A program made the translations under genes and the position numbers. From Sepioteuthis lessoniana (Eukaryota; Mollusca; Cephalopoda; Myopsida; Loliginidae): a DNA stretch of 64,000 nt. Under the pieces are notes generated by a model. That model was not told where the DNA came from, did not search any database, and worked only from the letters and a program-made list of their open reading frames with translations. Positions 1 through 13,312 of the stretch are shown in pieces. Location: the NCBI GenBank assembly GCA_963585895.1, contig OY757912.1:83005654-83069653 (forward strand), read 5' to 3'. Position 1 is the stretch's first letter, and each line of letters opens with the position of its first letter.

Positions 1-914
1 CAATTAACTCAATTAGTAATATTGATTATACTAACCATATCACAAACCATTAAAAACCTCAATAACATCTCAAAACACACTAACAACATAACCACTTTTC
101 TCGCAGGCATATATTCTTTTCCATGTAAAGATTGAAACAAATATTACATTGGCAAAATCCAACATAATCTAGATAAAAGGATTTACAAACGCAAACAATC
201 AATTAAATAAAATGATGACCGGAATGCCCTTTTCTCCTACATGTTAGATCTCAAACACACTTTCAATTTTTCCCAGGCCACTTTATTTAAACCTATACAT
301 TTCAAAAACTCTCATTGACTTAGAATTTGCAATTATATCTCAGTCCAAACACATTAAACAACAGCCTAGCTTCCACCAGATTTCCCCCTTCCTGGCAGAC
401 ATTATTCTAAATGAGAATAATATATCAAATAGAAAATGTATATGAAAAAAATTTATAACAAAAACTAAGACATTTATTTTCCACCACACTGCCATACTTC
501 TGGACAATTTTTCATTTAGATATTCCATTTCTGTTAGTCATGTCTTTGATGAAATTTAATACGCTTGATAGTGATTGTAGCCTTCCCCCTGTCTACTTAG
601 CCATGGTGCAGATGTTCCAAAAATGAATCACAGTCACAGCCAATAACCCTGGCCACCACCACTTTGATATATATCTCTATCTCTCCTTTTCTTTCTTTTC
701 TGTCTCTCCTTCTAATGACACCTCCCTCTTTTTATTTTTAATTATCTATTTCCTCCTAAACTGAACTTTAGAAAAACTGATCTTTCTAATGAAGTCTTGC
801 TGAAATAAAGACAAAATATCATTTTTTAATCCATTGTCAGTGTTTTGGTTTATCCACTTTTCCCCTTATTTTTTCTCATATATATATGTATATAAATATA
901 TGTAGAGATATATA
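1..914. other. AT-rich intergenic DNA, no gene seen
   Basis: No convincing coding sequence or RNA gene on either strand. There is a pyrimidine-rich patch around 680-735 and short AT runs near 880-905, directly before the first SINE. Confidence 0.6.
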
Positions 915-1168
915 AGTTGGCCAACCATAGTCAAAGGTGACTCAAAGGCTCCCTTTTCTAATAGCTACTACACTAAGGTGTAGAGGAGGGCACTACTCTT
1001 TCTCCTAGATTGCTCCACTTACTCTTGATCCATGCATTATAATGCTGAGTGTTAAGCAGAGGCATCAAGTACCATTTTTTGAGTCTTTGGTATGACTTGA
1101 TCTGGGATTGAACCCCAGTCTCCCGAATCATTTGTAAACACTCTAACCATTATGCTAACACCAGCCTA
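915..1168 (-). repeat. SINE1, tRNA-derived, near full length
   Basis: Reads on the minus strand as a tRNA-like head with a B-box-like GGTTCAATCCC block near 1108-1118, then a body containing TGGTACTTGATGCCTC-type sequence, the CACCTTAGTGTAGTAGCT hairpin region and a TTGGCCAACTT tail. Other copies of the family lie at 5220, 8457, 18674 and 20776. The tRNA head is diverged and followed by a non-tRNA body, so this is a SINE and not a tRNA gene. Confidence 0.8.
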
Positions 1169-1185
1169 TGATGACCGAAATGCCC

Positions 1186-1330
1186 TTTGGCGTAGTGGGT
1201 AGAGTGTTTGCCACTCAATACTAAGGTGCATATCAAGGGTAAGGTGGAGCAATCTAGGGATAGGAGGTGTGCCCTCTTCTACACCTCAGTGTAGTATCTA
1301 TTGAAAAGGCAGCCTTCGGGTCAAGGGAGT
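1186..1330 (+). repeat. SINE1, internally deleted copy
   Basis: The A-box-like GTAGTGGGTAGAGTG start at about 1193 is followed almost directly by ATCAAGGGTAAGGTGGAGC and the body, so about 100 bases including the B box are missing. It sits head to head with the minus-strand SINE1 just upstream. Confidence 0.7.
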
Positions 1331-1379
1331 GGGTGTTGCTTTCAGGATTTATTCAAACTAACACATACCAAAAAGAACT

Positions 1380-2770
1380 GAATACATTCAAAACCAAATC
1401 AATAAAATTAGAAATTCACTAGAAGACAGACAATCAAAAAAAGCATGGCAGACAGTAAATGAACTGAACAGAAGGAAGCACACCAAGAGAGCAAAGTTTA
1501 AAGTTGCTAGTAAAAAGAAAGACTTCACAAGTGGAAAGAACATTTTAAGAGTCTGCTTGGAAACCCTCCTGAAATCACTGACAAACCTATACAAAAAATC
1601 ATTAATAGCCAAGTAGCTATCAAACTAGGTCAGTTCACAGAGGAAGAGCTTGATGCAGTATTAAAAAAAATAAAAACAGACAAGCTGCCAGCCTCAATAA
1701 AATACATCCTGATGATATAAAGACAAGAACATTTAACAACATACTTCTCTATTTATGCAACACAGTCTATAAAAAAAACACAATCAAGAAACGAAAGAAT
1801 GGTTGAATCCTTCTCTTCTCCATGAAAGGCAACCTTGGAATCACTAAGAACTGCAGAAACATAAATCCTATGGCTATAGCTGCTAAGGTTTTTATTACCC
1901 TGCTTTTCAATTGTATCTGACTTGAAATCAAGAAAATTCTTAGGAAAAATCAGAAATTGCTCCATAAACTTACAGATTCTGCCAATCCATGAAATCATCA
2001 AAAGAGTTTAAGCAAAGAATCTTGAGGCAACTCTACTGTTCATAAATTTCTCAAAAGCATTTGATTCCATACACAGAGGAAAGATAGAGCAAATACAACT
2101 TGCATATGTTTTTTAAAAAAAATCAGTCACTGCGATTATGATGCTTTACAAAAAAAATGAAAACAATGGTTCACTCACCTGATGGAGACACCAACTTCTT
2201 TGACATTGTCAATGAAATCTTGCAAGGAGATTCATTAACAGTATATTTATTTTTACTCAGCTTAGACTATAGACATCAAATGTCAATGAATGTTATAAAA
2301 GAAAATAGCTTTGCTCTAAAAAAGGCAAGAAGCAAACAATATCCTGCAGAAACTATAACAGACACATCTTATCTACTGAAAGTGATGTCAACATACACCA
2401 AACAAAGGCATGGAGTGCTATTGACAGGTTATCGATCAAATGGGAATCTGATTTATCTGATAAAATAAAACAAAATTTCTTCCAAGATGTAACTGTGTTT
2501 ATACTACTATATGGAGGCACCACATGGATGCTAACAAAAAACAGAGAAAAAGCTAGATGGGAATCACACAAGAATGCTGTGTGCTGCCATGAACAAATCC
2601 TGAAAGCAACATCCTGCAAAACAGCAGCTGTACTGCCATCTACCTCCTGTCTCACAAACCATTCAAGTAAGACAAACAAAACATATAGAGCATTGCTGGA
2701 GAAGCAAGGATGAACTCAAGCAATGTTCTCTGATGGTCTCCTGCACATGGACATGCCATGATTAACCAAC
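1380..2770 (+). pseudogene. RTE-type LINE reverse transcriptase relic
   Basis: Broken remnant of a non-LTR retrotransposon polyprotein. Pieces in several plus frames resemble the RTE/BovB reverse transcriptase: a linker around 1430-1700, a stretch ending in a SKAFDSIH-like motif near 2045-2080, then 2157-2468, where ILQGDSL...LSLDY matches the RT motif following the primer grip. The [FY]ADD catalytic block is deleted, and the thumb region appears near 2480-2740 with ILLYGGTTW. Frameshifts, stops and deletions occur throughout, so it is dead. The assignment rests on motif recognition by eye; the clade (RTE) is likely but unconfirmed. Confidence 0.65.
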
Positions 2771-2787
2771 CAGTAAAGACTTACTTT

Positions 2788-3625
2788 TGCCCAGTTGGCT
2801 GGGGCTGTAGAATACACCAACTGCACCTCTGCAGAGGGGTAAGACCCCACCAACGAGTGTCCTGGATATGACACTAAATAATTTGATGGTGAGGTTCCAG
2901 TAATGCTGGAGCTTTGGGGAATGTGGAGTACCCCTTTATTGCCATCGCTCTCAGATCCACTCTGGCCCGGAATGGTAGCACCTGATATGGGTCCTATCTA
3001 TGGGTTAAATAGAACTAAACGGTGCTTCCTTCACTATACTGATTTTGGCATTTAAAGGACGTAGTTATGCTAAACTTAATTGTTTAAAATAGAACTGTTT
3101 TGACATTTAAACTGCATACTAATGCTAACCTGAATTGCTCGAAATAGAACTGTTTTGACATTTAAACTGTGTACTTATGCTGAACTGAATTATCTGGAAT
3201 AAAACTGTTTGACATTTAACTCTGTGTATTGCCCAGTCAGCTGGGGCTGTAGGATACACTGACTGCACCTCTGCAGAGGGGTAAACCCCCCTCCCATGAG
3301 TGTCCTGATATGACACTAAACAGTCTGATGGTGAGGTCCCAGTAATGCTGGGGCTTTGGAGAATACGGAGCACCCCTTCATTGCCATTGCTCCCAGGTCC
3401 GCTCTGACCCAGCATGGTATCACCTGATTGGGCCCTATCTATAGGTTAAATAGAACTAACGACATACTTATGCTAAACTGAATTGTTTAATTAAACTGAA
3501 TAACTTGAAATAGAAATGTTTTTGACAATTAAACCGTGCTTACATTTAAACTGCGTGCTTATGCTAAACTGAATTATTGAAAATAGAATTGTTTTTTGAC
3601 ATTGAAACTGTATTTACACTAAACT
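2788..3625 (+). repeat. Family R repeat: two units plus minisatellite
   Basis: Two direct copies of a roughly 220-bp unit begin at 2788 and 3228 with CAGTTGGCTGGGGCTGTAG or close to it. They run through CCTGATATGACACTAAA and end at TAGGTTAAATAGAACTAA. Each is followed by degenerate tandem repeats of roughly 55 bp built on TAAACTGAATTGTTTGAAAT, AGAACTGTTTTGACATTTAAAC and CTTATGC. The same family is at 11095 (minus), 16738, 20153 and, older, 55085. The head is not clearly tRNA-like and I cannot name its source RNA. Confidence 0.75.
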
Positions 3626-3634
3626 GAATTGTTT

Positions 3635-5155
<1,521 letters not shown>

Positions 5156-5219
5156 TTTTGCTTAATTTGCCTGTCAAATGTTTGTATTTAACCTATTCTG
5201 AAAATTGAGTTTTATAACA

Positions 5220-5556
5220 GGCCATTGGCCTAATGAGTAGAGTGTTTGTCAATGGTCCAGGAGAACAGGGGTTCAATCCCTGGTCAAGTCATACCAAAGA
5301 CTCAAAAAATGGTACTTGATACCACCTTGCTTAGCACTCAGCATTATAAGGTAAGGATCAAAGGTAAAGTGGACCAATCCAGGGAATGGAATAGCATCCT
5401 CCCCTACACCTCAGTGTAGTAGCTATTGAAAGGGGAGCCTTTGGGTCACCCTTGACAAAGGTCGCCAACTTTACTTACTTTACTTATTAACAACCTGGGA
5501 TTGAACCCCCAGTCTCCCAGACCATTGGTGAACACTACTCATTAGGCCAATGGCCA
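5220..5556 (+). repeat. SINE1 with inverted SINE1 head at its 3' end
   Basis: A full SINE1 runs 5220-5487 on the plus strand, ending in TTTACTTACTTTACTTA. It is followed at 5493-5556 by only the tRNA-like head of another SINE1 in opposite orientation. The outer edges, GGCCATTGGCCTAATGAG and CTCATTAGGCCAATGGCC, are perfect inverses, so the RNA could fold back. Confidence 0.8.
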
Positions 5557-6003
5557 AATGCACATATTTCTGTTAGTATGACCACAGTCCAATACCCATA
5601 TTTCTACAAATTATGAAAGTGTTGTAATGTTTTTCGTTTTCTTTTGTTTAAGTATCTTATATTATACAGTCGTTTGTCTTCTGTAAACATTTCTCATATC
5701 TGTACACAAGCTGGAAATTGTTTCAAGTTTTTCAACAAACCATTCATGCCTCTCTAACATTTGAATCTAGTTCATTTATTACAACAATGTCAACACTTTT
5801 TTAAGATAACCAAAAACAGAACAACTATCATCTTGATTATCTTTCACTTATGAGAAAAAAGAATCATCTGGATTATCTTTTACTTATGAGAAAAAAGAAT
5901 ATCTCACCTGTTATATTAGTTAAATAATTTTGAATACAAATCTGCATTTTGAGTACAAATCTGCTTTTGTATTGATGACTTTGATATTTACAACAAAAAA
6001 AAC
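5557..6003. other. AT-rich spacer with a short tandem duplication
   Basis: No gene. Two tandem copies of a 41-bp unit around GATTATCTTTCACTTATGAG lie at about 5828-5910, and a smaller duplication of GAATACAAATCTGC lies at 5932-5965. Confidence 0.6.
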
Positions 6004-6847
6004 ATACAGGGTGTGTCACCATTTTAAGTTATCAATTTCAAGCATGTGCTTTATTTGTTTCAGATTTTGTCAACTGTGCAGCAAAGTAAAGCCAATTGGG
6101 CATTGTTTGTGATGAAAGCAGCACTTCACAGGAATTTGGAAATGAGATTCTGTACTGCTTGGCATTCATGCCAGAAGCTCCAATACAAAGATTTTAGAGG
6201 GTTTGGGTATCAGTCATATTCATATTGATGAAAACCAAACATCCAGTCCACATCATGGTATTTGGGGAGATCACTAGAATTGGTGACATTATGCCTTCAT
6301 TCATCTTCCCACATAGCCTCAGACTCAATATGGAGGCCTACATCAAGTGCCTGGAGGAGGTAATGCTGTCCTGACTTGAAAGGGTGGCTGCTGGAAGACT
6401 CAACATCTGGCAACAGGAGTTTTCAACATGCCACACAAACAAAAGAACCCAGTCTTGGCTGTCAGAAAATTTCTGTAACCACAACGACCTTAACATCTCC
6501 CTGCCCAATGACCAAGATTGCAATTTCCTTAATTATTATGTGTGGAGTGTGGTTGAGTGAGAGACCAACAAAATTCTGTACAACATCAAAGATGAACTGA
6601 AGAAAAAAATAATGGCATAATTTACCAATTTAAACAAGGAGACAATCAGAAAGGCTTGCAGGAGATACCAAAGTCATCAAGAGATCATGGTTGAAGTCAA
6701 TAGTGATTTCTTTGAATAGATTTAATCTATAGTATTTAAAGATATTTTTATGTAATTTTGGTAAATATATCTGATAAAATGAAATGTCAGTGTTCTTTTC
6801 ATTTTTGTATAATTTAGACAACAGTTTACCCATCACACCCTGTATTT
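6004..6847 (+). mobile_element. Mariner-like transposon relic
   Basis: Bounded by TACAGGGTGTGTCACC at 6005 and the inverse CACACCCTGTA ending at 6844, both beside TA. The plus-strand interior keeps fragments of a mariner-type transposase: VFGEITRIGDIMPSFIF near 6260-6310, RTQSWLSENF near 6445-6475, a degraded form of the third catalytic-aspartate region before NYYVWSVVER near 6525-6560, and a C-terminal FTNLNKETIRKACRRYQS block near 6617-6675. Frameshifts and stops mean it is dead. Confidence 0.7.
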
Positions 6848-7495
6848 AAGTTTCTCTTTTAACAAAAGATATAATTTTCCAGATTCTACTGGGATTCTTC
6901 TGTAAATATGAAATAGCTGCAGTTGCACAATCTTCTGTTTCACTAAAAACTCCTATTCAAAATATACTAAGACTGACTTTACAAGTGTATAATTTCAACA
7001 AGTTGTTTTTCTTTTTTTGAATTTTCCATATTCTACTAGGATTCTTCTGTAAATATGAAATAAATTGATTCACCTTTTTTTTTTTAACATCAACAATTTA
7101 GTCATGGTATGCTGTGGAGTCATGGCAAAATTTAAGAGTTAGGCTTTTTTAAAAAAAGATTAGGCACAAGAATAACTGAATATATTTTAGCTTTTCCAAC
7201 AATATGATAGATATGATTTCCTAAAATCTTACAGAATCTTGTTAGACTTTGTTTATTTTCTAGTTTCCCATTTTATGTACCTCTTTAATACAAATGGGTG
7301 CATACGTGTGCAGTGCATATCTACCAATCTATCTATAAAGGTCATTTTATAAATAAGGGGAATTTTGCCTAAGGAGTTGGCAATAAGAAGTTCTGTTTAC
7401 AGTTACACCTCTTTCAAGTAAATCAATAGTTATAAGTCTTTTCTATGTTTCAAAACACTGTCAGCATGACCTTCTTTACTGACTACAGTACCTAG
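6848..7495. other. AT-rich spacer
   Basis: No gene seen. A 37-bp segment around GGATTCTTCTGTAAATATGA occurs twice, near 6881 and 7027. Confidence 0.55.
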
Positions 7496-7714
7496 AACTT
7501 TTTCTTTACTCTGTGGTCTTTCAAGTCAGGCAAGTAGTAGCAAACCCATTTTTAGTCCATTTGTAAACTTTTTCTCTACTCTGTGATCTTTCAACTCGGG
7601 CAAGTAGTAGCAAACCCATTTTTAGTCCATTTGTAAACTTTTTCTCTACTCTGTGATCTTTCAACTCAGGCAAGTAGTAGCAAACCTATTTTTAGTCCAT
7701 TTGTAAACTTTTTC
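7496..7714. repeat. 70-bp tandem repeat, three units
   Basis: Units start at AACTTTTTC at 7496, 7566 and 7636, and a fourth begins at 7706 but breaks after AACTTTTTC. The units differ at only a few positions. No coding sense is visible. Confidence 0.9.
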
Positions 7715-8078
7715 GACTAGAACATTAATGTGTTTATGTCTTGCTTCAAAATTATAAACAGTGTGAAAAGCTTCCAAAATTGGTCAACATTAAATTAATC
7801 AACTATGTATACCATCATCATCGAATCATGCTAATAGCATGGATACCCTCCTTGAAGAACACTGTGCCAAGCAACTGGAACCACCCTAATGTGCACAAAT
7901 GTACCTCTTTGAAATTTTTGAAAATAAAAAGCTAAACATTCATATTCATTCATTTTGACATTCTGCATTTGACCTTACTTGATGGAGGACAACTTACTCT
8001 GAGTCGTAATTATTGCCTCAAACTTTTAGGGGTTAATTTCTGCATGTATGTATATGGATACAAATACAAAGATACATC
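7715..8078. other. AT-rich spacer, possible LINE 3' end
   Basis: No gene. At 7808-7860 TACCATCATCATCGAATC followed by ATGCTAATAGCATGGATACC resembles the (ATC)n-flanked end of the RTE relic near 60,010-60,055, so it may be a short RTE 3' end. Confidence 0.4.
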
Positions 8079-8240
8079 AGAGGGGATGTCCAAAAATTAA
8101 GGTACAAATATTTACTCATCCAATATGTTTATAAATAAAACATTGTGTACATGTTACCAGCACAACTATGTTGTTACCACCAGGATTGAGGCATTTGTCC
8201 CATCAGTGAGTGTATGACATCAATTCAAAAAATTAATGGC
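8079..8240 (-). pseudogene. Mariner transposase C-terminal scrap
   Basis: Minus-strand translation around 8150-8215 gives a WDKCLNPGGNNIV-like string, matching the conserved C-terminal end of mariner transposases (W..C....GGNY). The plus end GGGGATGTCCAAAAATTAAGG at about 8085 resembles a mariner terminal repeat. It is short and degraded. Confidence 0.4.
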
Positions 8241-8315
8241 CTGACCAAGAAGAAAATGACCAAGAGCAATGAAAGCACATGCTAATTTATATATTTATCC
8301 TTAATACAAACAGGG

Positions 8316-8795
8316 AAGTCCTTGTAGCATTATGGCTAACATCCTAATCTGCAACATCATAGTAAGCAAGTTCAAAGTCCCGTCAAGCAATTATGTTCCC
8401 TTTTGGAATCTCCTTATCATTCCAGCTATGGGTTAAACAGTACCACTACTGTTCTTCATTGGCCTAGTGGGTAGAGTGTTCACCAATGGTCCAGGAGACC
8501 TCAGTTCAATCCCTGGTCACATCATACCTAAGACTTTAAAAATGGTACTTGATACCTCCTTGCTTAACACTCAGCAATATAAGGTACGTATCAAGGGTAA
8601 AGTGGAGCAATCCAGAGAGAGGAGTAATGCCCTCACCTACACCTCGGTGTAGTAGCTATTGAAAAGGGAGCCTTCTGGTCACCCTCGACTATGGTCACCA
8701 ACTTTACTTACTTACTGTTCTTCTACAATGTTGGCTTTGGTATTACAACCCATGAAGGTTGATAAGCCATTAAACAAAGGAACCAAACAAAACAA
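8316..8795 (+). repeat. SINE2 split by a SINE1
   Basis: SINE2 left part 8316-8456: a tRNA-like head degraded from TCCTCGTGGCNCAACGG, then the CCAGCTATGGGTTAAA block. Right part 8723-8795: TTGGCTTTGG...GTTGATAAGCCATTAAAC. The SINE1 between them is flanked by a 10-bp duplication, TACTGTTCTT, at 8447-8456 and 8713-8722. Confidence 0.85.
8457..8712 (+). repeat. SINE1, full length, nested in SINE2
   Basis: 256 bp from CATTGGCCTAGTGGGTAG to TTACTTACT, with an A-box-like start, B-box-like CAGTTCAATCCC, the CACCTCGGTGTAGTAGC hairpin and an ACTT-rich tail. Target duplication TACTGTTCTT on both sides. Confidence 0.9.
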
Positions 8796-8934
8796 ATACT
8801 AGACACATCATTTCATGAGTTTCTTTGATTCTCAATTCTCTTTAATCCTTAAAAAAAAATTCAATAAAAATTTTAGAATAAAAAGCCATTCCTTTCTATT
8901 TTAGACTAAGAACTTTTTGGTATTCCCTCATAAT

Positions 8935-9520
8935 ATATGTGTGTATGTATCTGTGTACATGTATCTGTGTGTATGTGCATGTGCAGCTTGCATGTGTGAC
9001 ACTATTGATGGTGTTATACAGACTTAACTCCATACAGGTGGAGGTGAGTACTTGTGAGTGCGTGAGTGTATGTGTGTGGTTGTGGGTCGGCCAACTTACC
9101 AATCTATATTCAGAGGGTCAACCAAGGGACAGTCGGAAGAACTGGGTCAGTTAGAGAGTCATAGAGGTTAAACAAAGGACAGTGAAAAAAGGAGGGAATC
9201 TGCCACCGGAAGTGGGGGGAAACTGATGCTGAAGGAGAGACGCAGAGGGACCAGTCAAGCAGTTAAGAGAGAGACTCAGGCAGAAAAGGGTCTCCAACAG
9301 AGCAATTAGAAGAGGCACGCCAGTCAGAAAAGACAAGAAGAAGTGAGTCGGCTATGATACAGAGATAGAGATGTGCTGAGAAAAATACAGAGACAGAAAA
9401 GATGGTGGGGTGGGGAACCAGAGAAGACAGGAACAGAGACAGACAGACACATAGAGAAGCCGAGAAGTTCATTTTTCTAGTTAAGGGATTTCGTTGCAAA
9501 GGGTCACACTTCTCTCCAAG
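8935..9520 (+). other. GT-rich then purine-rich stretch of unknown role
   Basis: 8935-9090 is TGTG/TATG-rich low complexity. 9100-9460 is purine-rich and more GC-rich than its surroundings (AGAGACGCAGAGGGACC-like). It matches none of the repeat families in the window and has no long credible reading frame. A splice-donor-like GAGGTGAGT lies at about 9040. It could be an exon, a regulatory stretch or an unrecognised repeat. Confidence 0.35.
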
Positions 9521-10254
9521 AACATTTATTCAACCCTTTTGTGTTTTCACTTTGTTTTTTTTTTTGTGGAATCACCCCGGACATGCATTTCAACCCAAAT
9601 TGCTGAGAGCCAGCAAACACAGCATAGGATACGATTCTCATTCTGTGGAGTGCATAGCTCCAGTTATATGTTCCCACACATGAAAATTCTCTCAGTCAAT
9701 ACCACTCTGAAGAATTCCGACCATAAAATAAATCAGTCTACAACTCTACCTTTAAGCCTGACCTGACACTTGAAATTATTTGTCATTCCTAATTTTGAAT
9801 GCAGTTGTTTGTCCAAGTGAACAAACGTTTAACGCCACCTCTGAATCTCTATGCAAAATGGCAGAAGGTGAAGTTGCAACTAACTGAACTGAATACCAAT
9901 TAATGGCTACAGATTGACTGGCAAATAACTTTTAATCATTACTTTCCTTTCAACCTCATCACTCTGGCATACCTTCACATTTCACATCAATAGGGTTGTC
10001 CTTGGAAACACAGTAGATGCTCTTAAGTTCAACATTTCTGCATGCAATCTTTTAAAACATGAAGTGTAAGAGACAAGAAGAATTATTGACCTTCCATGTC
10101 CATCTTTCAGAAAGCTTTGAGGTTACACAATCTAACATACAGCAATAGTCAATACGAATCAATAAAAAGTATGTGTCCAGGTTCGAAAGTAGCAAAAACA
10201 ATGAATTGCAGGGCAAATGAATATGCTCTACTTTTCTGAAGAAGAAACAGAGAA
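9521..10254. other. Intergenic, no feature seen
   Basis: No gene, RNA gene or clear repeat found by reading. Confidence 0.5.
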
Positions 10255-10650
10255 ATTTAGTTCAATCATCTACTTTAAGTTTTTATTTTTATTTTTGATA
10301 AATCAAATATGAAGGAAAAATATTTTTTCTCATATCAAGTTTATACACTATCACCCATAAATATCACATAATAATTTTCTTTTATAAAAAGTTAACTTTC
10401 ATCTAAATCAAAGATGCCAAGAATTTATTTCTACTGGAAATACACAGTCAAAATGGATATCATTAGGTGTTATTATTTATTACAAAACTGTATAGCATTG
10501 AAAATCTGTAACCAAAAATAAAATTTCAATACCACTGTAGACAAAAATAAAATTGTATATATATATATATATATATATATGAGGTGTATTCCTTTTGGGA
10601 CTGCAATATATTCATATCTTTAGTTACAGAATTTCAGAACATTAGAGATT
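10255..10650. repeat. Palindromic MITE-like repeat with (AT)n
   Basis: Contains GAAAATCTGTAACCAAAAAT near 10500 and the near-inverse TTTAGTTACAGAATTTC near 10620, with an (AT)n run at 10556-10580 between them. A related copy with the same inverted blocks is at 58550-58785. This suggests a foldback or MITE family; ends not resolved. Confidence 0.5.
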
Positions 10651-11094
10651 GATAATAAATATCTGTTTTCATTGTTATAAAGTTCCACTAAAAATAATAA
10701 TGTTTTCATTTTAAAAGAAAATAAACATTTTTTTAAAAGAATGGTAGGGTGTACCCATCAAAAAGCAATATTATATGTGCTAGCTGAACATCAACAGTAC
10801 AAAGATTTTAACTTAATAATCCTGAACTATGTTTTTTGAGGATTTGATGATGTAATAAATATTGTCAAGAGTTTAATCTTCATTATCTCCTGGTGAACAT
10901 TGTATTGCATAGCTCTTTACTCAACAATCATCTGGGCTATGTAATGTTGGTCTTGCACAATAATTGGTCAACTCCCATCTCTTCACTTCAGTTTGTACTT
11001 CCCTTCGCTTTCTCTCCAGTTGGTAATCTTGTAATTTCAGTTGCTCTCATGTCTCCTTCATGTTGACATCTTCATTCTTATTCATTATTGATGA
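10651..11094. other. AT-rich spacer
   Basis: No gene. 10826-10920 (CCTGAACTATGTTTTTTGAGG and following) is a diverged copy of 12968-13050, part of the repeat cluster around 12.2-13.1 kb. Confidence 0.45.
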
Positions 11095-11858
11095 ATGATG
11101 GTTGGTTGGTTGGTTGTTTGGGTTTTATGGCATATCAACCTTTGTAGGTTATTTAATGCCAAATCCATTTTTATACAAATAATCAGTTCTATATCAAACA
11201 ATTCAGTTTAGCATCAGTCCACAGTTTAATTGTCAAAAACATTTCTATTTCAAGCTATTCAGTTTAGTCAAACAGAGCTAATTCAGTTTAGTATAAGTAT
11301 AGATTTTGTTTATTCACAGTCAAATGTCAAAACAGTTCTATATTCAACAATTCAGTTTAGTGTAAGTACAGTTTCAATGTCAAATCAACCGATGTAGGTT
11401 ATTTAATGCCAAATCCATTTTTATACAAATAATCAGTTCTATTTCAAACAATTCAGTTTAGCATACAAAAACAGTTCCGTTTCAAACAATTTAGTTCAGC
11501 ATAAGTACACAGTTTAAATGTAAGTACACAGTTTAATTGTCAAAAACATTTCTATTTCAAGCTATTCAGTTTAGTCAAATAATTCTAATTCATAGAATTC
11601 AGTTTAGCAGAAGTATGCAGTTTAGTTTTATTTAACCCCTAGATAGAGCCCTATCAGGTGCTACTATTCCAGGCCAGAGTGGATGTGGGAGCAATGTCAA
11701 TGAAAGTGTGCTCCGCATTCCCCAAAGCCCCAGCATCACTGGAACCACACCATCAGATTGTTTAGTGTCATAACCATGACACTCATTAGGGGGTTCTGAC
11801 CCCTCCGCAAAGGTACAGTTGGTGTATTCTACAGCCCCAGCCAACTGGGCAAATTGAT
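11095..11858 (-). repeat. Family R repeat with long minisatellite
   Basis: Minus-strand copy. The head at 11858-11640 begins GCCCAGTTGGCTGGGGCTG, is followed by many degenerate ~55-bp units (TTTAGCATAAGTACACAGTTT on the plus strand) and closes with a tail at about 11100-11160 that reads on the minus strand TTGGCATTAAATAACC...GGTTGATATGCC. An internal segment ending with the same tail motif occurs twice (near 11150 and 11400), showing internal duplication. Confidence 0.75.
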
Positions 11859-12387
11859 GAATGAGAATGTGACCACAATTTCCAGGGCATATTTTAATCT
11901 TATCAGTTGATGAATTTTCCCTTCATTACCTACCAGACTTAAATGAGAATTGGGGAGAGCATGATGGAATGTTCAACCTCTCACATTGGGAATTTCTGAC
12001 TGACTTACTCTGTAGACCTGTTTTGGTCATATGACTGAAACCATCCAATGAGAGTAGTGGTCTCAGATTGACTCAAGTTCAACAGTTGTCCATTAAACTC
12101 ATTGACTCTTGTATTTTTCCATGTTTATTAATTCAGGACTTAATTCAAATACTACATTACATATCAAAAATAGACAGCACTAATTGATTATGTAACATTT
12201 GTGTGTACAACATATGTAAATAAGTCTTGATTTTCCAAGAACAGAAAAAAATCATGAGAAAAAGTCATAAAAGCAATAGGAGTTCAATCCTAATTGCACT
12301 CAGCAGAAAAACAGTTAAAATGATACTACTGACCCCAGAAGTGAATTATTATCTTTGAAGTTAGCAAATAAAAACTCCCAAGACAGT
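11859..12387. other. AT-rich spacer with diverged repeat units
   Basis: No gene. 12210-12387 (GTCTTGATTTTCCAAGAAC, GCAGAAAAACAGTTAAAAT, AGTTAGCAAATAAAAACTCC) is related to the segments at 12451-12670 and 13074-13135, so the region is built from diverged direct repeats. Confidence 0.5.
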
Positions 12388-12924
12388 GGGGACAAAGTTT
12401 TTATAAAAAGAATTTTCCTGTTCTAATTTTCATCAGCAACATTTTTTAAGTTAGCAAATAAAAACTCCTAAGTCAGAAAAAAATATAGATCAGTAAACAG
12501 AAAGTAGTATGAAATTTGACTGTATTTGCACACAGCAAGGTGCTAGGAATTCAACTATATTTGCATATGACAAAACAGTAAGGATTTAACTGTATTCACA
12601 CTCGGCAAAGAAACAGTTAAAATGCCTCGATTGACCTTAGAAATGAATTTCTACCTTTAAAGTTATTAAAAAAAACAACAATTCATTGAATTCATATGGG
12701 TGATGAATATATGTTGATGAATCTATCATATACTACTGCACAAAACTATACCACAGACATAAATAAAACTTGAGTGTGAAGAATTTATTATAGTGAATGT
12801 ATCTTAAATGAGAGGGATATCGATTGAGATTATTGCAAGAAATATTGATTTAGCTGCAAATGGGTACACAGCAAGCAAGCAGACCAGAGTGGCTAAATCT
12901 TTAAATGAACATTTGACCATACAG
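12388..12924. repeat. 537-bp repeat, copy 1 (copy 2 at 47,025)
   Basis: From GGGACAAAGTTTTTATAAAA to GACCATACAG this segment matches 47,025-47,560 in the same orientation with only a handful of base differences and a small indel in an A-run. Copy 1 lies inside a larger cluster of diverged versions of the same units; copy 2 does not. Confidence 0.9.
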
Positions 12925-13312
12925 AACAATCCTTTCAAAATGTTATATGCAAAATTTTAAGCAAAGAACTCTGAACTATGTCTTTTGAGAACTTAATTAT
13001 AAACATTATCAGGATTTTAATCCTTATAGCTCCCTGACCATTGTTGAGAGGTTAAACTCTCTTGCTTGTACTACAAATGTAAACAAGTGTTGATTTTCCA
13101 AGGACTGGGAAAAAATCATAGGAAAAAAGTTTGGTTTCTAAACCTCCATAAGATGTTTACCTAATCCTGTTAAACAAAATAATAAAGGTTTGATTTATCT
13201 AATCTGATGGACACAAATTAAGAGTTCAGCTTATTATTAACACTACAGGTCTCTCAAAAACTGTCCCTTGATCCTAGGCAACAAAAAAAGTTGACAAACA
13301 CACATTTATTGT
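12925..13312. other. AT-rich spacer
   Basis: No gene. 13074-13135 is a diverged copy of 12210-12270. The rest is unassigned. Confidence 0.45.

Noticed and set aside
7496..7714. Regular 70-bp repeats considered as a CRISPR-like array
   Set aside because: The repeats are contiguous with no unique spacers, and the sequence is eukaryotic. It is an ordinary tandem repeat.
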